The position numbers and the translations under genes are program-made. Source: Puniceicoccales bacterium (GTDB lineage Bacteria > Verrucomicrobiota > Verrucomicrobiia > Opitutales > UBA953). Taken from it: DNA of 9,256 bases. Below, in pieces: positions 6,569-9,256 of this stretch. The notes under the pieces were generated by a model. It was given only the letters and a program-made list of their open reading frames with translations, did no database searches and was not told where the DNA came from. The stretch lies in contig JAITIB010000009.1 in assembly GCA_031279675.1 (NCBI GenBank), forward strand, positions 1 through 9,256. Reading direction: 5' to 3'. Positions within the stretch are counted from its first letter, which is position 1, and every line of letters starts with the position of its first letter.

Positions 6569-7447
6569 TCAGAGTTGGGCCAGTTTCTGGCAAACTTCGT
6601 CGATGAGATACCCGGGCGTGGAGGCCCCGGCGGTGACGCCGACGGTGGTGTATTTGCCCAGGTGCCCGAGGTCGAGCTCGGCGGCGGTCTCGACGTGGTA
6701 ACAGGGGAGGTTTTGCCGCTCGACCAGCGCGGCGAGCTTGACCGTGTTCGCGGAGTGGCGTCCGCCGATGACGATGATGGCTTGCGCGCCTTGCTGGGCG
6801 AGGACGTGCACGTCGCTCTGGCGTTCGCGCGTGGCGCCGCAAATGGTGTTGAAGACGAGCGCCGCGGGATAGGTGCGCTTGAGGTATTGGGCGAGGTGCT
6901 CAAATTCAAAGGTGAACATTGTGGACTGGGACACCATGCAGACTTTGGGGCCGAGCGGGGGCAGCGCGTCGATGCCGGCCTCGGTATTGATGACGTGCCC
7001 GCGGTTTTCCGTGTAACCCATGAGGCCGATGACCTCGGGGTGGCGCGGGTCCCCAAAGATGACCGTGGTGTAGCCTTTGCGCGCGTGCAGCTTGATGTGC
7101 CCGGCGATGGTGCCGACGTCGGGGCAGGTGGCGTCGCGAAACTCCATGCCGAGGCTTTTCAAATAGACGCGCCGGACGGGCGAGATCCCGTGGGCGCGCA
7201 CGACCATGACGGCGTTGCGCTTCTGCGTGTCGTCTTCGAGCCCGAGCTCAAGCGGTGTCTGGCTGAGGTAGTCGCCAACCTCGCGTATGCCCTCGGACTC
7301 AAGCTTTTCCATCATCTGGCTGTTGTGGATGAGGGGCCCGTCGGTGAACACGGGGCGTTTGCCGCGCGTGGCGTATTCGCGGGCAATGTCGATGGCACGC
7401 TCGACGCCCCAGCAAAATCCGGCGCTCTTGGCTCGTATGACTTTCAT
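6569..7447 (-). CDS. ispH: 4-hydroxy-3-methylbut-2-enyl diphosphate reductase (IspH/LytB)
   Basis: The product has 292 residues. IspH performs the last step of the MEP isoprenoid pathway in the cytoplasm, reducing HMBPP to IPP and DMAPP with a [4Fe-4S] cluster. The three cluster cysteines are at about 12 (AGFCWGV), 108 (DATCPDV) and 203 (NTICGAT). Substrate-site features are also visible: His41 in GPLIHNSQ, His86 in RAHG, His136/Glu138 in HPEVIG, the SQST motif (about 173-176), and GGRHSANT (about 228-235). The start MKVIRAKSAGFCWGV at 7447 places the first cysteine where the family expects it. The frame stays open far upstream, but there it only runs through the neighbouring pseudouridine synthase gene. 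It lies 13 bases downstream of that gene and is probably co-transcribed with it. It has no visible Shine-Dalgarno. Confidence 0.97.
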   Translation of the reverse strand: MKVIRAKSAGFCWGVERAIDIAREYATRGKRPVFTDGPLIHNSQMMEKLESEGIREVGDYLSQTPLELGLEDDTQKRNAVMVVRAHGISPVRRVYLKSLGMEFRDATCPDVGTIAGHIKLHARKGYTTVIFGDPRHPEVIGLMGYTENRGHVINTEAGIDALPPLGPKVCMVSQSTMFTFEFEHLAQYLKRTYPAALVFNTICGATRERQSDVHVLAQQGAQAIIVIGGRHSANTVKLAALVERQNLPCYHVETAAELDLGHLGKYTTVGVTAGASTPGYLIDEVCQKLAQL

Positions 7448-7460
7448 GGCGCAAGGTGTT

Positions 7461-8186
7461 TTAGTTTTTGAGGAGCAGGGCGATTTCTTTTTGCGAAAGC
7501 TTGCGGCAGTCTCCGGGGGGCATCTTGTGCATGACGAGGCGCCCGATCTGGTAACGGTGGAGCGTCTTGACGAAGAATCCGAAAATTTCGAGCAGGCGGC
7601 GGATCTCGCGTTTGCGCCCCTGGGCGAGGTGGATTTCGAGCTGCGCGGGCTGGCGCGGGTCCGTGAACACTTTGTGAAAGCGCAGGATCTCGTCGCCGTC
7701 CTTGGCACCCTTGAGCAGCCGGGGCGTGAGGGCGGGATCGTAGGCGCGGTTGAGCGTGACGCGATAGCGCTTGATGACGCCACCACTGGGGTGCATGACG
7801 CGGTTGCCCAGCGCCCCGTCGTCGGTGAGCAGGAGCATCCCCTCGCTGTCCTTGTCGAGCCGCCCGACGCAGAAGAGCTTGCGCGTGGCAAACTCAGGCG
7901 GGACGAGCTCGAACACTGTCCGGTTGCCATGCGGGTCGAGGTTCGTGCAAAGGAGCCCGCGCGGCTTGTTGACGAGGAGCACGACACGCGCGGGGTGCGG
8001 ATTCACCACGGGCTCGCCATTGATGCGCACCTCGTCCCCTTCCGGGGTGACGCTCTGTCCAATCACCGCAGGGGAACCGTTGACGGTAACGACGCCGTTG
8101 GCGATGAGCTGTTCCGCGGTCCGCCGCGAGCAAACACCGGCCTGTGAAAGAAATTTTTGCAACCGCACGGGTTCGTTTCCTGACAT
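7461..8186 (-). CDS. rluB: 23S rRNA pseudouridine synthase of the RluB/RsuA family
   Basis: The product has 241 residues. It isomerises a uridine in ribosomal RNA to pseudouridine. An N-terminal S4 RNA-binding domain (about 7-53: RLQKFLSQAGVCSRRTAEQL) precedes the catalytic domain, with the family motif GRLDKDSEGMLLLT (about 108-121; catalytic Asp111) and the later QGRKREIRRLLEIFG (about 189-203). ATG at 8186 puts the S4 domain at the very N-terminus, as in E. coli RluB. A TTG at 8255 would add 23 residues without family-like sequence and is less likely. Choosing between RluB, RluE, RluF and RsuA needs a phylogeny; the S4 domain excludes RluE, and RluB is the most common form. It is the first gene of the minus-strand run and starts at a divergent intergenic region. 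Confidence 0.92.
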   Translation of the reverse strand: MSGNEPVRLQKFLSQAGVCSRRTAEQLIANGVVTVNGSPAVIGQSVTPEGDEVRINGEPVVNPHPARVVLLVNKPRGLLCTNLDPHGNRTVFELVPPEFATRKLFCVGRLDKDSEGMLLLTDDGALGNRVMHPSGGVIKRYRVTLNRAYDPALTPRLLKGAKDGDEILRFHKVFTDPRQPAQLEIHLAQGRKREIRRLLEIFGFFVKTLHRYQIGRLVMHKMPPGDCRKLSQKEIALLLKN

Positions 8187-8280
8187 GCGGCGCAAGCTGT
8201 GTGCCCGTGCATGGGCTGTAAATCCCAAACTGATGCTTGGGGTGGCGTCGGACAAACGTCACCGGGGTTTTACGCGGGAG

Positions 8281-8299
8281 CAATGTGGCTGGCACATTG
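8281..8299. promoter_or_regulatory. Perfect palindrome CAATGTG-N5-CACATTG in the divergent intergenic region, candidate operator
   Basis: The arms at 8281-8287 and 8293-8299 are exact inverted repeats with a 5-base spacer, a layout typical of sites for dimeric helix-turn-helix regulators. The site ends 21 bases before the ATG at 8321 and lies 94 bases upstream of the rluB start. A TATTCT at 8306-8311 could be a -10 box for the + gene, in which case the palindrome would cover the -35 region, but no good -35 is visible and the leader would be very short. The surrounding interval 8187-8320 contains no gene. A regulatory role is inference. Confidence 0.45.
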
Positions 8300-8320
8300 G
8301 GCGGGTATTCTGCGGGTCGT

Positions 8321-9094
8321 ATGAAAAAGACATTCCTTGTCGCCGCTGTCGCCGGCGCGCTTTCTTTCACCGCTGTTCCGGAGCATTATGCCAAGAGCCT
8401 TGGCTGGCAGGCGGATGAGTTGGGCAGGACCCTTGCCCGGCTTGAAAAGCTGCCGAAGATCCCGGAGGGCACGGAGACGCTGCGGTTTGGCGATTTTTAC
8501 AAAAAGCCCGTCGGCAAATACGGGCTTGAATATTCGGAGCGCGTGCAGGCGCTTGCGGGGAAGCGCGTCCGCATTTTGGGCTTCATGGTTCGTCAGGAAA
8601 AACCCGTTCCGGGCCTGATTCTTTTGGCGCCCTATTCCATGACGACCAACGAGGCCGAGTATGGTTTGTGCGACGATTTCCCGCCGGAAATCCTTTTCGT
8701 GCATTTGCCCAAGGAGCGCCTTGCAGGGATGGGGCGGGAAAAGCTCGACGTGCCGTTTGCCTCGCCGCTCTTTGCCGAAACGGGCCACGAGCATTGCCAC
8801 TCCGGACACGAGGGCGAGGACGCGCGCAAGCTCGCCACGCCGTGGATCCCCGGCCCGCTGCTCCTCACAGGGACGCTGGAGACCGGGCGGCGCGAGGAGG
8901 CCGACGGGCGCGTCTCGCATGTCCGGCTCGTCATTGCGCAGGACGCGGTGGCGTCGGATGCGCTTCGTGTGGCCCCGGCGCGTGCGCCCGAGGGCGGGCC
9001 CAAAACAATTTCCACTCCCCACGCCCATTCTCACGGAGAATGCGGCGCACAGGGGAATGAGAAAAAACAACCGACAACCCAGAATAGCAAATAA
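8321..9094 (+). CDS. Exported His-rich protein with a DUF3299-like region
   Basis: The product has 257 residues. MKKTFLVAAVAGALSFTAVP looks like a signal peptide or N-terminal anchor. A segment at about 52-130 reads LRFGDFYKKPVG, then LAGKRVRILGFMV, then LLAPY, then CDDFPPEILFVHL. This order (GK-x-VRI-x-G-[FY], a hydrophobic strand with PY, then a Cys and a PP before a hydrophobic strand) resembles DUF3299 proteins, small periplasmic proteins of unknown function. WIPGPLLLTGTLETG at about 175-189 looks like a second strand pair of the same domain. Two His-rich stretches, HEHCHSGH (156-163) and HAHSH (234-238), suggest metal binding (zinc, copper or nickel), but no enzyme motif is seen. ATG at 8321 was preferred over a TTG at 8237 because it places the signal peptide at the N-terminus. 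The next gene begins 15 bases after the stop, so the two probably form an operon. Confidence 0.85.
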   Translation: MKKTFLVAAVAGALSFTAVPEHYAKSLGWQADELGRTLARLEKLPKIPEGTETLRFGDFYKKPVGKYGLEYSERVQALAGKRVRILGFMVRQEKPVPGLILLAPYSMTTNEAEYGLCDDFPPEILFVHLPKERLAGMGREKLDVPFASPLFAETGHEHCHSGHEGEDARKLATPWIPGPLLLTGTLETGRREEADGRVSHVRLVIAQDAVASDALRVAPARAPEGGPKTISTPHAHSHGECGAQGNEKKQPTTQNSK

Positions 9095-9109
9095 CAGCAA
9101 TCCAAGATC

Positions 9110-9256
9110 ATGAAACAACACGACACAACATCCACGAGCAGTCCGTTCCGGCGCGCGCTGGCATTTGCCGCGCTCCTCGGGGCGCCGGCCCTCGCAAACA
9201 CCGCGACGCTCGACGCCGCGCCAACCGTCTCGCGGCTCACGCCACCGAGCCTCAAA
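9110..9256 (+). CDS. N-terminus of an exported protein of unknown function (3' truncated by the window)
   Basis: From ATG at 9110 the frame stays open for 49 codons to the window end. A polar, Thr/Ser-rich start leads to the hydrophobic stretch RRALAFAALLGAPALANTA, a plausible signal peptide with cleavage after ALA. The visible mature part (TATLDAAPTVSRLTPPSLK) is too short to assign a family. The 15-base gap after the His-rich gene suggests co-transcription. No clear Shine-Dalgarno is present (only weak purines before the ATG). The start could lie elsewhere, but the signal peptide supports this one. Confidence 0.65.
   Translation, partial: MKQHDTTSTSSPFRRALAFAALLGAPALANTATLDAAPTVSRLTPPSLK

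Noticed and set aside
7448..7987. Possible N-terminal extension of ispH by 180 codons
   Set aside because: The extension overlaps the pseudouridine synthase gene in another frame and is Ser/Arg-rich nonsense; ATG at 7447 places Cys12 correctly.
8270..9121. Minus-strand open frame of 283 codons opposite the His-rich gene
   Set aside because: The plus-strand reading has a signal peptide, DUF3299-like strands and a gene-like start; the antisense product is Arg/Leu-rich without motifs.

Overview
The window looks like a chromosomal segment from a high-GC, Gram-negative (diderm) bacterium. My best guess is Verrucomicrobiota of the Opitutaceae type. This rests on the diverged type II secretion (T2SS) protein versions, the Pro/Thr/Ala-rich linkers, the sialate O-acetylesterase tail and the absence of Shine-Dalgarno-like sequences. 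The taxon is inference and was not tested by any search. There are no tRNA or rRNA genes, CRISPR arrays, transposases or phage genes.

Layout from left to right. Positions 3-107 (+) hold the last 34 codons of a sialate O-acetylesterase-like protein. A convergent intergenic gap of about 100 bases follows; it contains a 24-base poly-C run and a 7-bp inverted repeat. Positions 207-6474 (all -) hold a T2SS assembly block. Read in the direction of transcription, it is GspK-like pseudopilin, a 149-base gap, GspL-like inner-membrane protein, GspM-like protein, GspD-like secretin, and a small periplasmic protein with a possible GspC/PilP-like domain. The L/M and D/C-like junctions are ATGA overlaps, so translation there is probably coupled. 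Upstream on the same strand are two housekeeping genes: a 23S rRNA pseudouridine synthase of the RluB/RsuA family (7461-8186) and ispH (6569-7447). From a divergent intergenic region with a perfect 19-bp palindrome, a + strand pair begins: a secreted His-rich DUF3299-like protein (8321-9094) and the start of another exported protein (9110 to the window end).

How the genes work together: the secretin would form the outer-membrane channel, the GspL and GspM-like proteins the inner-membrane platform, the GspK-like protein the pseudopilus tip, and the small protein a possible periplasmic link. The ATPase (GspE), the polytopic GspF, the major pseudopilin GspG and GspH/I/J are not in the window and must lie elsewhere if the machine works. 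The esterase at the left edge is the kind of enzyme such a machine could export, but adjacency alone does not show that.

I do not see a clearly new biological system here. The points most worth checking are the G24/C24 tract downstream of the secretion operon, the unusual last gene of that operon, the low-complexity inserts in the secretin, the poorly defined GspL start, a gradient in GC skew across genes that share one strand, and the palindrome in front of the His-rich gene.
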